Source: Cerioporus squamosus (taxonomy: Eukaryota; Basidiomycota; Agaricomycetes; Polyporales; Polyporaceae). Taken from it: 22,725 bases of DNA. This document shows, in pieces, positions 1 through 9,870 of the stretch. Position 1 is the first letter of the stretch. Each line of letters opens with the position of its first letter. Below the pieces are notes generated by a model. The model saw nothing but the letters and a program-made list of their open reading frames with translations. It had not been told where the DNA came from and did no database searches. The stretch covers positions 1-22,725 of the forward strand of contig JABYQS010000437.1 in assembly GCA_022592435.1 (NCBI GenBank). Direction: 5' to 3'. The position numbers and the translations under genes are program-made.

Positions 1-833
1 TCACGTATGTTATCAGCGGACGGCCAGATGCGATTCACGGTGCGTACCCAGCAGTTATACCTGAGGTGCTGATGGTGAGCTGTTTTGTTCAGGAACGGGG
101 GAGGAGTTCGCAATCGGGCTCCTGAGCAAGCACACCATGCACGCGGACGTAGCGCTCGAGATTGCTACAGCGGCGAGTTCTTCGTCCGCCGCGTGCGCAC
201 ATCCCACCATGCGCATCAGAAACCCCAGCACGACGGAGACGGAGGCGCGAACGGCGACGCAGCCCATACGACGACTCCGACGACGAGTTCGCCGCTGCAG
301 ACTCATCCGGCGCAGACAACCACGACCCGAGCGCGCTCCCGCCCTCCGCATACGAACTCGTCATCGACAACGACTCCGGGACGTTACCGCCCACGCAAGG
401 ACATCCTGCCCGTGCTCGGAGCGTACCTGTCGCTCCCGACGAACCTGGGTGCGCTCGGGCGCGTGCGCTGTGATGGACGGGTTGACGGGCGGCTGAAGCG
501 GTGGAAGGAGCAGCGCAAGGAGGAGAAGCAACGCGCGCGGGGCGGGAAGGCCCCCGTCGTCCGCCAGGCGAGCGTCAGCTCGAGCTCCAGTTCCTCAAGT
601 TCGTCGTCTTCGTCGTCGACGAGGCTGCTGCGGCCGTTGAGGGAGATGCGGAGAAGGAGAGGAAGAAGGCGGCGGCGGCCAGTGAGAGGAACGAGCAGAA
701 GACGATGCAGGAGGGTGCGGACCGGGCGCATGCAAATGAGGACGATGACGATGCTGCGAGCAGGAGCAGCGGGACGCGCAGGGCCCGGAACCGGACGACG
801 AGGGAACGTGATGCTTTGGTGCGTTCGGCTTGA
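1..833 (+). pseudogene. Fungal C2-domain-type protein, C-terminal part, frameshifted
   Basis: The 3' part of a gene entering from the left. An exon piece ends at 39, a 53-nt intron (GTGCGT...TTCAG) spans 40-92, and the frame resumes in phase with GTGEEFAIGLLSKHTMHADV. After that, conserved blocks lie in different frames: YSGEFFVRRV in frame 1, YDDSDDEF and YELVIDNDSGT in frame 3, YRPRKDILPVLGAYLSLP in frame 1, then a serine run and a charged Glu/Lys-rich tail in frame 3 ending at TGA 831-833. The blocks (SKHTMHADV, GEFFVRR, YELVIDNDSGTYRP) are those I associate with a conserved fungal C2-domain-containing protein of unknown function; this is family memory, not a search. At least four one-base shifts are needed (near 165, 265, 384 and 585-625). 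It is either a decaying gene or a correct gene in poor sequence. It converges on NIS1-like gene A. The N-terminal portion, including any C2 domain, lies outside the window. Confidence 0.55.
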
Positions 834-980
834 ACTACGGGATTCGTGTTTTCATCGCGTTCATAGACGACCAGTATGTTACGATGGATGATACTAAGTA
901 AGTTATGGTATGCTATTACAGAGACGAAGTCCGCGTGCTGGTCCAGTGTCCTACGTCGTAGCTAGATACCTAACAAGACG

Positions 981-1544
981 CTACTGCACGACGAGGGTGG
1001 CGTTCACAAACTCGTACATCGGCATCATGCTCGCCTACATCAAGCAACAGCGCGTCAGCCCTCCCAACCCCAGCGAACTGAAGAGTGCTCGAGGTACGTA
1101 CCCCGACGAGCGCAAAGTGCGCGATGCCCAAGCTGGCCTGCCCGCTCTTGAACGTCGCGGGGACCTGGATGGAGAAGTTCTGGTGCGGGGGCAGGCTCGG
1201 GGCGCCGTCCGCGTACTGTGGGTCGTACGGGCCGTTGTAGAGGACGGTGCCGAGGACGCCGGTCGTGTTCGTCTCTGCGCAGGAGGCGGCTTGCCCGTCG
1301 GCGCCGCTGCAGGGGAAGAGCCCGATGGCGATCCCGACTTCTTCGGAGCCGGTGAGTGAGTTCTGCAGTGGGTGAGTGGTGAGAGTCTGGGCAAAGGAGG
1401 CGAGGGGAAACGTACGGGTCGGTTGACCTGGACGGTGATGTTGTTGCCTGGGGTCACTGTCGACATGTCGGCGGGTGCGCCGATGTTTATCGACTGCGCG
1501 AGTGCAGAGGCAGCAAGGGCGGCGAGGACGATGATAGACTTCAT
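981..1544 (-). CDS. NIS1-like small secreted protein A
   Basis: Three exons, complement(981-1034, 1102-1362, 1416-1544), encode 147 aa. Introns of 53 and 67 nt are both phase 0 (GTACGT...CTGCAG and GTACGT...ATGTAG). Residues 1-17 form a signal peptide ending ALAQ, so the product should be secreted. The mature chain opens with SINIGAPADMSTVTPG, followed by NSLTGSEEVGIAIGL, VLGTVLYNGPYDPQ, QNFSIQVP, AHFALVG and a short last exon with the pattern FVNATLVV. Its two cysteines are spaced CX9C. This repeating beta-strand pattern resembles the NIS1 family of fungal secreted effectors (Pfam Nis1), known in Ascomycota and Basidiomycota. I judge that match likely but unproven. In a wood- or litter-decay fungus the role could be different from plant-immunity suppression. 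A TATAAA lies about 96 nt upstream of the ATG. Its closest relatives in the window are genes B, D and E. Confidence 0.85.
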
Positions 1545-1639
1545 GGTGTCGTGATGGTATAAAGCCTAAGGTGCAGTGGTAAGAAGTAGCGAGAGGGGGC
1601 GTGAGTTGTGGAGCACACACTGCACAACCTCCCCGAGGT

Positions 1640-1645
1640 TTTATA
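1640..1645 (-). promoter_or_regulatory. TATA box of NIS1-like gene A
   Basis: TATAAA on the minus strand, about 96 nt upstream of the start codon of gene A, a normal position for a strongly expressed secreted-protein gene. Confidence 0.5.
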
Positions 1646-2479
1646 CTCATGTACTCATGACGAAACACAAAGCCTGATTCCCTCGGCAGAGCAGCCCGCA
1701 ACACCCGCCGGGTGATCAGGCCTGGTGTGGAGCGGCATACTACCTGCACTGGCAACGTGCACAGCTGCCGTCAATGCCGACGGCGCATGGTCTCAGTTTC
1801 TCGAGTCGGAGGCGGACGCTCCCGGGAAATGACCGTGCAGTACACGGCCAAGTGGATCGCATGTTGAATGGAACGGGGGAACGGCAGATGGGAGCAGAAG
1901 AGACTCAGTCAGTAGGGTGGGGCGAGGCGAGACATGTGGTTACTTGCTGGTGGATCCCTGAAGCCAGATCGCTGCCGAACTTCGCATTCGCTCCTCTTCG
2001 TGTCCGGCATGGACCTGCGTACGTGTGGAAAGGGAGTACGGAGCAGCAAATGATGCAAGGTGAAGTCTCCTATGTTTGAGACAGAAGTCACAAAAACTTA
2101 CTTGCAGCGAGCTCTGACGACAACAAGTTCGGTCAGTTCTCGAGGCCGAGCACACAAAGTTGATACCAAACGCTCGCCCGCATCAGTGACGTCATCGCGA
2201 GCGCCGCCACAAGCCGGCTGGTAAGTACAGTACTCAAGTACTTACGTGTGGCCTTCATGTCTGCGATCCAAGGCTATTCACTACATGGAACTCATGTGAT
2301 CTATTACAGGGTTACATCGAGTGTACGAGGCTACAAGCGTGCGTAGTGTCCCTGAAAACCGTCCATCTGACGACTAACCGAGTCCGAATACAGTACCGCC
2401 AGGTCCGAAAGTCCGAGTAAACAAGTAGCTATCCAAGATTCCGCTTTGTTCACAGTCCGGTGATTCACGTCAAGAGAGT
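1646..2479. other. Intergenic region between genes A and B
   Basis: No supported gene here; short open frames on both strands have no recognisable domain or splice-consistent extension. It holds the distal upstream sequence of gene A and the 3' flank of gene B. A perfect TGACGTCA palindrome (CRE/ATF-type bZIP site) sits at 2187-2194. Confidence 0.5.
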
Positions 2480-3061
2480 TCAGTTTGCCTGCGGGATGAT
2501 CAGCGTGATATTGGCCACCTCCAAGAAGGGCTCGAGCCCGGCCTGTGTATGAAGAAGGCGTGTCAGAACATGCATGTATCGGCGAGCAACGCCCGCGGGC
2601 CACCGGTATCACTTACCCCGATGAGCGAGAAGTGCGCGACAGCCAAGCTGATCTGCTGCGCCTCGAAGTGCGACGGGACGGTCACGGTGAAGTTCTGGAA
2701 CGGGGGCAGTCCCGGCGCGACGAGCAGGGGCTCGTACGCGCCTTTGTAGAGGACGGTCCCGAGAACCTCCTGGACGTCGATGTTGGCACAGGCGGTGCCG
2801 CCACAAGGCCAGAGCCCGATGACGATGGCGACCTCCTCGGAGCTACTGAGTGTGTTCTGTGCGCGGAACGTGTCAGCCGTGCCTGAGCAGGGGGGAGATA
2901 GAAGGCGGATGACGCACAGGTCGGTCGACTCTGACTGTGATGTTCTGCCCGGGCTGGACGTTCGTCCACTCGGCGGGCGCACCGATGGCGATGCGCTGTG
3001 CGAGCACGGACGAGACGAACGCGGCGAGGGAGGCGAGGGCGAGGAGTAGGAACTGCATCAT
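2480..3061 (-). CDS. NIS1-like small secreted protein B
   Basis: Three exons, complement(2480-2542, 2617-2856, 2918-3061), encode 148 aa. Both introns are phase 0 (61 and 74 nt; GTGCGT...GCACAG and GTAAGT...ACACAG). The start is the first of two adjacent ATGs (3061 or 3058), either of which gives a good signal peptide ending SVLAQ. The mature chain begins RIAIGAPAEWTNVQPGQNIT, then NTLSSSEEVAIVIGLWPCGG, VLGTVLYKGAYEP, FQNFTVTVP, AHFSLIG and a last exon reading AGLEPFLEVANITLIIP. The two mature cysteines are spaced CX4C, as in D and E. A TATATAA lies about 165 nt upstream. As in the other copies, exon 1 ends just after the Arg-Pro that follows the PG-N-I-T-V strand. Likely an extracellular protein of the NIS1-like group; its function here is unknown. 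Confidence 0.85.
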
Positions 3062-3221
3062 TGGAGGGTGTGCGTCTACGGGAACAGGGAGCTGTGGAGT
3101 TTCGAGGGGTGACGACTTGAGCGGCGCTGGCAAAGTCGCAAGTTTGATGCTGCTGTGCTGAGGAGAGAGAGGAGGGGAAGGCTCGATGGTGCCGATGGAC
3201 CTGCGTCGGACCCACCTGGGC

Positions 3222-3228
3222 TTATATA
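3222..3228 (-). promoter_or_regulatory. TATA box of NIS1-like gene B
   Basis: TATATAA on the minus strand about 165 nt upstream of the gene B start codon. The distance implies a 5' leader of roughly 130 nt. Confidence 0.4.
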
Positions 3229-3964
3229 CCCGCCCCGAGTGCCAGAGACCCGGCCGCGGGTATGCAATCACGCGTCAGGCCAATTGCGCTCGGACAGGCT
3301 CGGACCACCGCAATGGCCGCGCGTAGGCCTTGCCTTGCCTTGCCTCCGCTCTGCTCGGTAACGTCCTTTAAGCTATAGACGCAAGGCGCACGCACCCGTG
3401 ACCAGTGACAAAGAAGGGAAGCCGATGGTTCGCTTTTCAGTCCTTCACGTCGGCGAGCGGTCTCGCTCAGGCCTTAGAAGCCGTGCGCCCCACGGCCGTG
3501 GAACACGAGCTCGTGGGCGAGTCGACAGGATGCCCTGGTATGGCTGGCACCAGACCGCACGAGCAGCGAAGACTCGAACGTGCCTTTGGGTGCAACGAGA
3601 GAAGGCTCTGAGGCCCGGGCTTTGCTGCCTTCGTGGGAGGGTGAGCGGCGAAGATCTTGCGAGCTGAGCGAGAGAAGGGCAGCTGGTGCGTGGAGAGGGC
3701 ACGCTATGGACACCTGCACGAAGAGCAGTGCAAGAACGTGGCTCGAGGCATGCGCGAGCGACATGACGTGAGTCCACCGTCACAATGCGTGCTTTTGAGA
3801 CTCGGAACGAAGAGCAGAGTTGCATTGTGTGATTCTATTGGCTGTTCAGCTTGGGCGTGAACGCAAGCCAACGTTGCGTGGTGATTTTGGTCATGATGAA
3901 CATGGCCGCAAATACAACCTGCCACGGAGCTCGTAAGTTTCGGACCGGTACCACGTCTGACGCT
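3229..3964. other. Intergenic region with a small CCTTG repeat
   Basis: This stretch separates the promoter of gene B from the 3' end of the DUF4436 gene. The only local structure seen is a short tandem run of CCTTG units at about 3328-3346. Open frames on both strands (up to 126 codons) are arginine/serine-rich, overlap each other and show no recognisable motif; I take them as chance. Confidence 0.4.
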
Positions 3965-5388
3965 CTATGTGATGTAGACACGTACCGCCAGGATGTTCAC
4001 CTCATAGCAAAATATGTCTACAAACACTCCTGTACGTCGATGGAAACACCTCTTGAATTGACTATTAGAGCTGAGGAGAAAACACGAGGACGCACCGAAA
4101 TCCGGAACGTCCGGCATGGCGGCGCGAAGCTGCGGCAGAGCCAGAATGTTTGTGAGTGGGAGGATGAGGACGGAGTCAGGCATGCGCCGACCCATCCCTA
4201 CGGCCACAGCAATGCAGACCATCCCGATGGTGAGCAGATAGTTCGTCGCGTTAAGGGCGATGGCGAACAGTCGGACGGCCGTCCCACGCTGATGTGCACA
4301 ACGCAGTGATGTGTTTTTAAGGTTAGTTGCTGCGCGACGTGGAGGGTGTACGTACACGAATGGTGAAGGTCAGCAAGGCGGCTGAGGAGGTTCGCGCCGT
4401 GATCACTGGCTCCACGACTACCGTGACATCGAATCCTGTAGCGCCGCCATAGATGTGAACAAAGTAGATCGGGAGCTCGTTGTGGTTGGCGGACTCGATC
4501 GCTTCTATGACGGTGGCAGCAGAGTAAGTGTCATAGGGATACCAGGCGGAGAGCGAGAACTGGCGCCTTTGGGACCAGGTTTCGACCGGGCTGACGGTTG
4601 AGAACTGATGGGACGTGTCAAAGGTGTCAATGCCTGATATGCTTTTTGCTGGTCAGTAAGGAACCCTTGTCTCCAGCGATGTGCCTTACACAACTCTCTC
4701 TTGCTTGCCTGGTTTGCGGATCACGTTCGCAGTCGCGTTCCAAGACCAACGTGGAGATCTACCTGCCCTGATCAACCATGTGCACTTGTATCCAGCGCGT
4801 CGGTCACTCACAAGTCTACCCATAGATCGTACGAGTCCGGAGTTTTGTCGCATCCAAGTGTGGTGAGAGCCTGAGCTGCAGAAGGCGATTCGGCAATCCA
4901 CTGGGGCGCAGGAAGCTGATCATGTTGGTTGCACCCGACAGGCCACCAATTGACGGCTAACGAGTTGGAGAGCACATCGACGTTGGCAATCTGGAGACCC
5001 AATCCCAGCTGAGTGACGCTCCTGTTAGTACCATATGGCTCGAGGATGGGAGAGACGTACTCACACCAGGCGCAGACATGTTGACGCCCTCAATCGGATT
5101 GAGGTCCCTAAACACAGGGACCGATTGGTAAAAGCCGAGGCCTGCGTCGGCATAGAGGGAGATGATGCTCGTAACGATGAGTGCGACGATGCCGCCCGCG
5201 CATGCGACGAAGTAGGCATGTTCATCAAGAGCACGCTTGAGCTGCGCAGGTGTCTGATATAGGGCCAGCAGTATGCGGGCCAGGCATCGAACACTGGTGG
5301 GTAAGGCCATAGTAGAGCTTTGGAAAGGAGGCTGGGATTGTGGAAGGTTAGGGAGTTCTGCCGCTCGAGACGTGGCACCGGTGTCCAT
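3965..5388 (-). CDS. DUF4436 family membrane protein
   Basis: Six exons, complement(3965-4029, 4096-4288, 4356-4633, 4709-4767, 4812-5008, 5065-5388), give 371 aa with consistent phases. A transmembrane segment lies at about residues 58-80 (FVACAGGIVALIVTSIISLY). A predicted extracytoplasmic middle contains WYPYDTY and VVVEP patterns. Two further hydrophobic segments lie at about 301-317 and 325-338, with the conserved ending PLTNILALPQLRAAMP, which I recognise as the DUF4436 signature shared by fungi and mycobacteria. The biochemical role of the family is unknown. The last exon (20 codons) is the least certain. The intron at 4634-4708 appears to use a GC donor (CAG|GCAAGC) with a good CTGAC branch site, because the GT alternatives give wrong phases or a weak acceptor. 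The 44-nt intron at 4768-4811 is unusually short. A decayed partial copy lies immediately upstream. Confidence 0.75.
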
Positions 5389-5432
5389 GGTGTTCCACTA
5401 TCACTGATTTTGGAAGGCAGATGTCTAGCAAG

Positions 5433-5740
5433 CTAGCGCTGCGGCGTAGTCGTAGAACGCATTGATCTGAAGCTCACCACGCAGGGGACTTCGTCTATTA
5501 AGATTCCTACGATGCAGTGAAGACAGTATTCAGCTGTGGTTTGAGTGGAAGAGCAAGCGACGCACTCTTATCTGGAACACGCAGCTTGACGGCGCGAAGC
5601 TACGGCGATAGCTAGCGCCAAAGTCTCTGATGTTGGAGAGTGAGAACGCTATCGGGCACGCAAGAACACCTGCCTGAGTGCAGACGATCCTGCTCAATTG
5701 GACGAGCGAGTTGAGATCCAACAAGCCAACACGACCAGCT
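5433..5740 (-). pseudogene. Decayed 3' fragment of a DUF4436 gene
   Basis: On the minus strand this stretch aligns by eye with the last two exons of the intact DUF4436 gene next door. Shared blocks include the GGCGCGAAGCT stretch (+ strand, near 5590 here and near 4121 there), the VPDSVLTL-type peptide against MPDSVLIL, IVC against MVC, and a GTGCGTC donor at the equivalent position. After an acceptor-like TAG a short open end starts GILIDEVPCVVSF and stops at 5433-5435. The reading frame is broken between the blocks, and no equivalents of the N-terminal exons are seen before the ULP2 gene. It reads as an old tandem duplicate that has lost its 5' part. Confidence 0.55.
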
Positions 5741-5968
5741 AGATAAGGCCCCCATTCAGCATCGCGACACTGGTATCAGGATGACAGGACGGACTTACGA
5801 CATGATTGTTAGAAACGAGAGATACGGTATTGATAAAAATACAGCAATGCAACTAGCGTGAGGGTGCGCAGGACAATATGCAGAATAAGGAATGCTACTG
5901 TAGTCTAATAGCCGGCAGAGCAAACGATACTAACGTAGGGACCCCAAGAAAAACGGATATAACAGAGT

Positions 5969-8900
5969 TCAACCTCTCAGACGGGCAGCACCGCCTTTCT
6001 TCCCGCCTCTGCTGGGGGGCTTGGAAGGGATTTGAACGGCACTTATCTCAATCTCGTCATCCTCAGAGTCCGGGACAACCTCGGGCGAGGGCCGTGCCTT
6101 GCCACTTGCCTTCGCCTTCCCGGAGTCCTTGTCTCCGGGATCGTCCACCTTCGCGCCCTCTTTCAACGCACGTTCCTTCTTCCACTCCTCGGAGAGCAGG
6201 ATGGTGCGTTCTCTGAAATTCTCCCGGAGGTCTGTTAGGCTGGAGTCCCACCAGCTCAACTGGTTCCGCTGCGGAGTTTCGGTGGCCTCAGTCGAGGACT
6301 TACGACGAGATCGCGGAGGACGTACCCGGATGGCTTCGCTGGCGGCAACCGGGTTGCGCATGAAGGCTTCGACGAATGCCAAGACGAACACTCCACAGTC
6401 GCAGAAGTTCGGCTGCATGGGGGCCTGCGCGCCGACGCTCAGTGAGACAAGCAGCAAAAGGTTCGGACGACGCGATGATACACACCTTCGCAGACTTGTA
6501 AGTCGCCAAACACGTGTCTTCCATGGGGAACTTCTTCTTGTCCACCGCTTCGTGTTGTAAGTAGTGAGCCAGATGCTTCCCAGCTGCGTTATGTCGGCTC
6601 CCGAGGGAGTCGAATGTGTAGATGTAGCACCTGTGCACATTATGAGACTCGCGCCATGCCAGGACATTGGATAGAGACTTACGTCGGATACTCCGAAGCG
6701 CTAGCAGCAGGCACAGCAGGCTCTTCGTCATCGTTCCCATCCGCCGATCCTCCCTTGGACGGCTCCTTGGCCTCCGTAGTCGGCTCAGCAGACTTCGCTT
6801 CAGTACTCTCGTCCGCATCGACATCGACACTGATCGGCTTCGACCGCTCGCGGTCTGGCGGCTTCTTCTCGACTTCAACTTCGGCACCGAGAGCCGGGGA
6901 CGCATCGACGTCCATGAGCTCCTCAGACGTAGGATACTGCAACTCCATGGTCTCAAAATCTGCATAATTGCTGCTCGAGGTACCAACCTTCTCCTCAGAC
7001 GGGTGGCGGTCGCCTTCTGGCTCCCCGATGCTGCACGACTGGGTCGCATGCAGCAGGTTCTCGACCTCGGCCTCTCCTTCGCTTTCTGGCCCGTCGACAA
7101 CCATCGTCTCGGGAACGGGCTCATTGGGGGGCTCAGAAGGCTGCTTGGACGACTCCTTACTCTTGCTCTTGGGCTCTTCCGGAGTGACCTCAGCATCAGC
7201 ATCGACATCAGCATCACCTTCAGCTTCGGCTTCCGCAGCAGCACTCTCGCGCTTGCGCTTGCGTGTCTGAGGTGCGGAGACCTTGGCTTCCGGCGGAGGA
7301 GGGTGCAGCATGTTCTGCGGATTCTCGATGATTGCGAGATACCAATGAAAGCTGTTGGGGTGGTGCATAAGTGGATGTCATCGAGCGAGGCATTGAACGT
7401 ACTTCTCATTGATAGGGACGATGATGTACTTCTTGCTGAAGATATCCACCTTCGAGGTCCACTTCCGCACACTAGCGTACGTGTCCGCCACACTGAACAG
7501 AAGAGGTGTCAGACGACAGGTACTTCGACATCACGAAGACGTACTTCTTCTTAGTGACCAGCTTCTTGTAGAAGAACGAGTTGAAGACGTGCACTTGCTC
7601 AGCCAGCTCTGGCTGATCTTTGCGCAGTCCTTCCAGCCAGACCCTGCGTGAAGCGTCAGCACGAGGTCACCGGTAGGCACATGTGCACGAACTTCAAGCC
7701 AAACTCAATGATGGTGTCATTGAGATACTGCCCGGGGTCTAGTCGCTTCAGGTCGCCCCTCGTGACGTTGACCGCCCCGGTACCGTAGAACGGATACACC
7801 AGCACCCTAACCGGTGTCAGAATCTACGCTATGGGCTGGTTATGAAGAGAACACTCACAACTCGTCAAGGTCAGGACTGGGCGATGTTCGTGTATTGCGC
7901 GTCGACTGTCGCGTCTGCCGTCGCTCCGTGTTCGAAGATCCGTAAGTCCTGCTGTCGTCAATACACAATACTACAACATGGGATTGAGCATGTGAACACA
8001 CCGAGAGGGAGGCGCGGATGCAGATGTCCGCTCGACGTTCGGCACTATGGGATCCTTGGACGATCCAGCAGAGGCAGGAGACTGCCTCGATGCAGACGCA
8101 CTCGAACGTGTCGGGCGTGTCTGAGTTATCTCTGACGCATTCTTGACTATCTCCCAACAATTCGCAGATGCACGGTTTCTGGCTCAGTGATCAGTTCATA
8201 TCGCGTCCAGTTACCCGCTTGCACACTTACCTGAGCACTTCATGGCGGTCCTTGATTTCTTGTTTAAATACCTCCAGGAGGGCCTTGTACGTCTCACGAT
8301 CCTTGTCATCGAACAAATTCGGGTGCTCTGTCATGAGCTTGAACGTAACCGCACCCAACGCGTGTTTGTCGCCTGGACGATACGTTATCAACTCGTACTG
8401 CTAGATATACAACAACCAATCGGACACATACCAGCTATGAAATTCCGGTTGGGTCGTGAGACTTTCAAGGATCGCGTAGACTGAAGCTTGATCACCACCG
8501 TGGAGTCCTTCTTCCACTCCTCCGCTGGATCGGAATACTGTGAGCGAAGTGATGAGTGCCGATGGACGGGTAGACTATGCCAACAGCGACTGACCGTAAT
8601 CGCGTCGAAGTCGCGATCGAGGTGGAACTCGTACGGCGGGCCCTTATCCTGTACATTCTTGACAACCTTGAGCATCGTAACGTTGGACCTGGGGATCCGG
8701 TGTACAGTGAGCCACGCCACAGGTTCCGCGTCTTCGCTCTGCTGAAGTCCGCAGCCCAGGGACCACGCTTGAAGGGGTATTGGTTTGCACTTGTCTACCA
8801 GCGCCTTTGGCGGAAGAGAGAAACCAGACGACACAGGGATCACCTCATATTGTAGCTCTGGCTTCCGCCCATTCGCCCCAAAGGCAGCCAAGGTTTGCTG

Positions 8901-9870
8901 ATTAGCTTGTGGCGACGACTGCATATGGTTAATGATCGGGTGTGAAACATGCGGGACGACGTAGGAGTCTCGGCGACAGACCTTCGCGTTCTTAGGTTCA
9001 TTCTCCCCTTGACCGACTGTTTGCCTGTCTTCTGGAATTTGAAGTCGACGAAGGGCGGGGAGGATGTCGATGACTCCGGCTGCATATTGAGAGTACGTCG
9101 CGTCGAAGGCTTGTTGGTCGGCTCGAACTTCTTGATCTTGTCCTTGACAGCGCCTTGGGGTATTTGCGAACGGCCGTTGGGCGTCGTCGTCCTGCCCTGG
9201 CCCGGAGCCTCTTTGTCGAACTCCGAGGCGACTCAATATCGTCGCTCAGCAGTTCGACGACCTCTGACGGAGCTGGCTCTGTTCTCTGCTTCTGCTTCGC
9301 TCGCACTCGAAGCGTGGAGACGCCGTCGTTCGGCAGTCGATTGGGACCGCGCTTTGACGGAGCAGAGTCAAAGTCGTGCTCGATGCGATCGGAGGAAGGC
9401 CCGCTGCCGTTGATTAGAAAGTTGATAGGATCCGGGGAGAAACTCCTGGGACCGCCTTGCTCGACGACCTGTCCGATGTCCTCGCTATCGCTGGCCAAAG
9501 TTTCGGGGTCTGACGCAGTCGTTCCACGCGCCCGTGCGGTCATCTTGCCCTTCCCTTTGCCCGTACCCTGATCTGAGCCCACCCATAACCACCATCGCCA
9601 CATGAGACACCATCCGGGGGATGTCCCGCGACAAACCACTCACCTCCGTTCTGGAAGAATGTAGACTTCATGTCCTCGTGTTGGACCTTGATACCGCTTC
9701 GCAGGGTTGGTATTGGGGATGCAGTAGTCGGTGTTCCTCTTCCCGCGCGTAGGTCCCGCAGGTAAGACCGTCCGTGCCGAGGTGTTGTTCCCCGACCTCG
9801 TATCGTTCAGATTGCTACCCAGTCGTCCGCTGTAGGGGTTAAGCGCATTTGATCTCGAACCCGCCGGCAT
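5969..9870 (-). CDS. ULP2: Ulp2/SENP6-7-type SUMO protease (C48), N-terminal half broken
   Basis: A cysteine protease that removes SUMO from proteins, probably nuclear. Exons run complement(5969-6424, 6486-6630, 6683-7351, 7403-7492, 7545-7643, 7693-7806, 7859-7948, 8002-8178, 8231-8537, 8595-9572, 9644-9870). The catalytic half (5969-8178) is intact with matching splice phases: VLVYPFYGTG, YLNDTIIEFGLK, VHVFNSFFYKK, VRKWTSKVDIFSKKYIIVP, catalytic His in FHWYLAII, Asp in FDSLGS, Gln and Cys in MQPNFCDCGVFVLAF. An acidic insertion of about 207 residues separates His from Asp. The N-terminal half has a PH-like stretch (IPLQAWSLGCG) and a SUMO-interacting motif (VVELLSDD). It needs one-base shifts near 9690, 9225, 9005-9008 (a C run on +) and 8487, and carries an in-frame TAG at 8401-8403. 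The start at 9870 is the only ATG found in a suitable frame. Sequence error is more likely than gene death, since phases match across the breaks. Confidence 0.85.

Noticed and set aside
970..1755. 261-codon minus-strand open frame over NIS1-like A
   Set aside because: It includes the intron and promoter of gene A. The three-exon model explains the conserved blocks better.
3445..3825. 126-codon minus-strand open frame
   Set aside because: Arg/Ser/Pro-rich, overlapping several other frames on both strands, no motif.
6667..7554. 295-codon plus-strand open frame
   Set aside because: It is antisense to the low-complexity acidic exon of ULP2, whose codon bias keeps the opposite strand open.
8370..8435. 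31-nt intron (GTATGT...CTAG) to bypass the TAG in ULP2
   Set aside because: Too short for a spliceosomal intron here and the phases do not match. Reading through the segment gives a continuous peptide interrupted only by the TAG.
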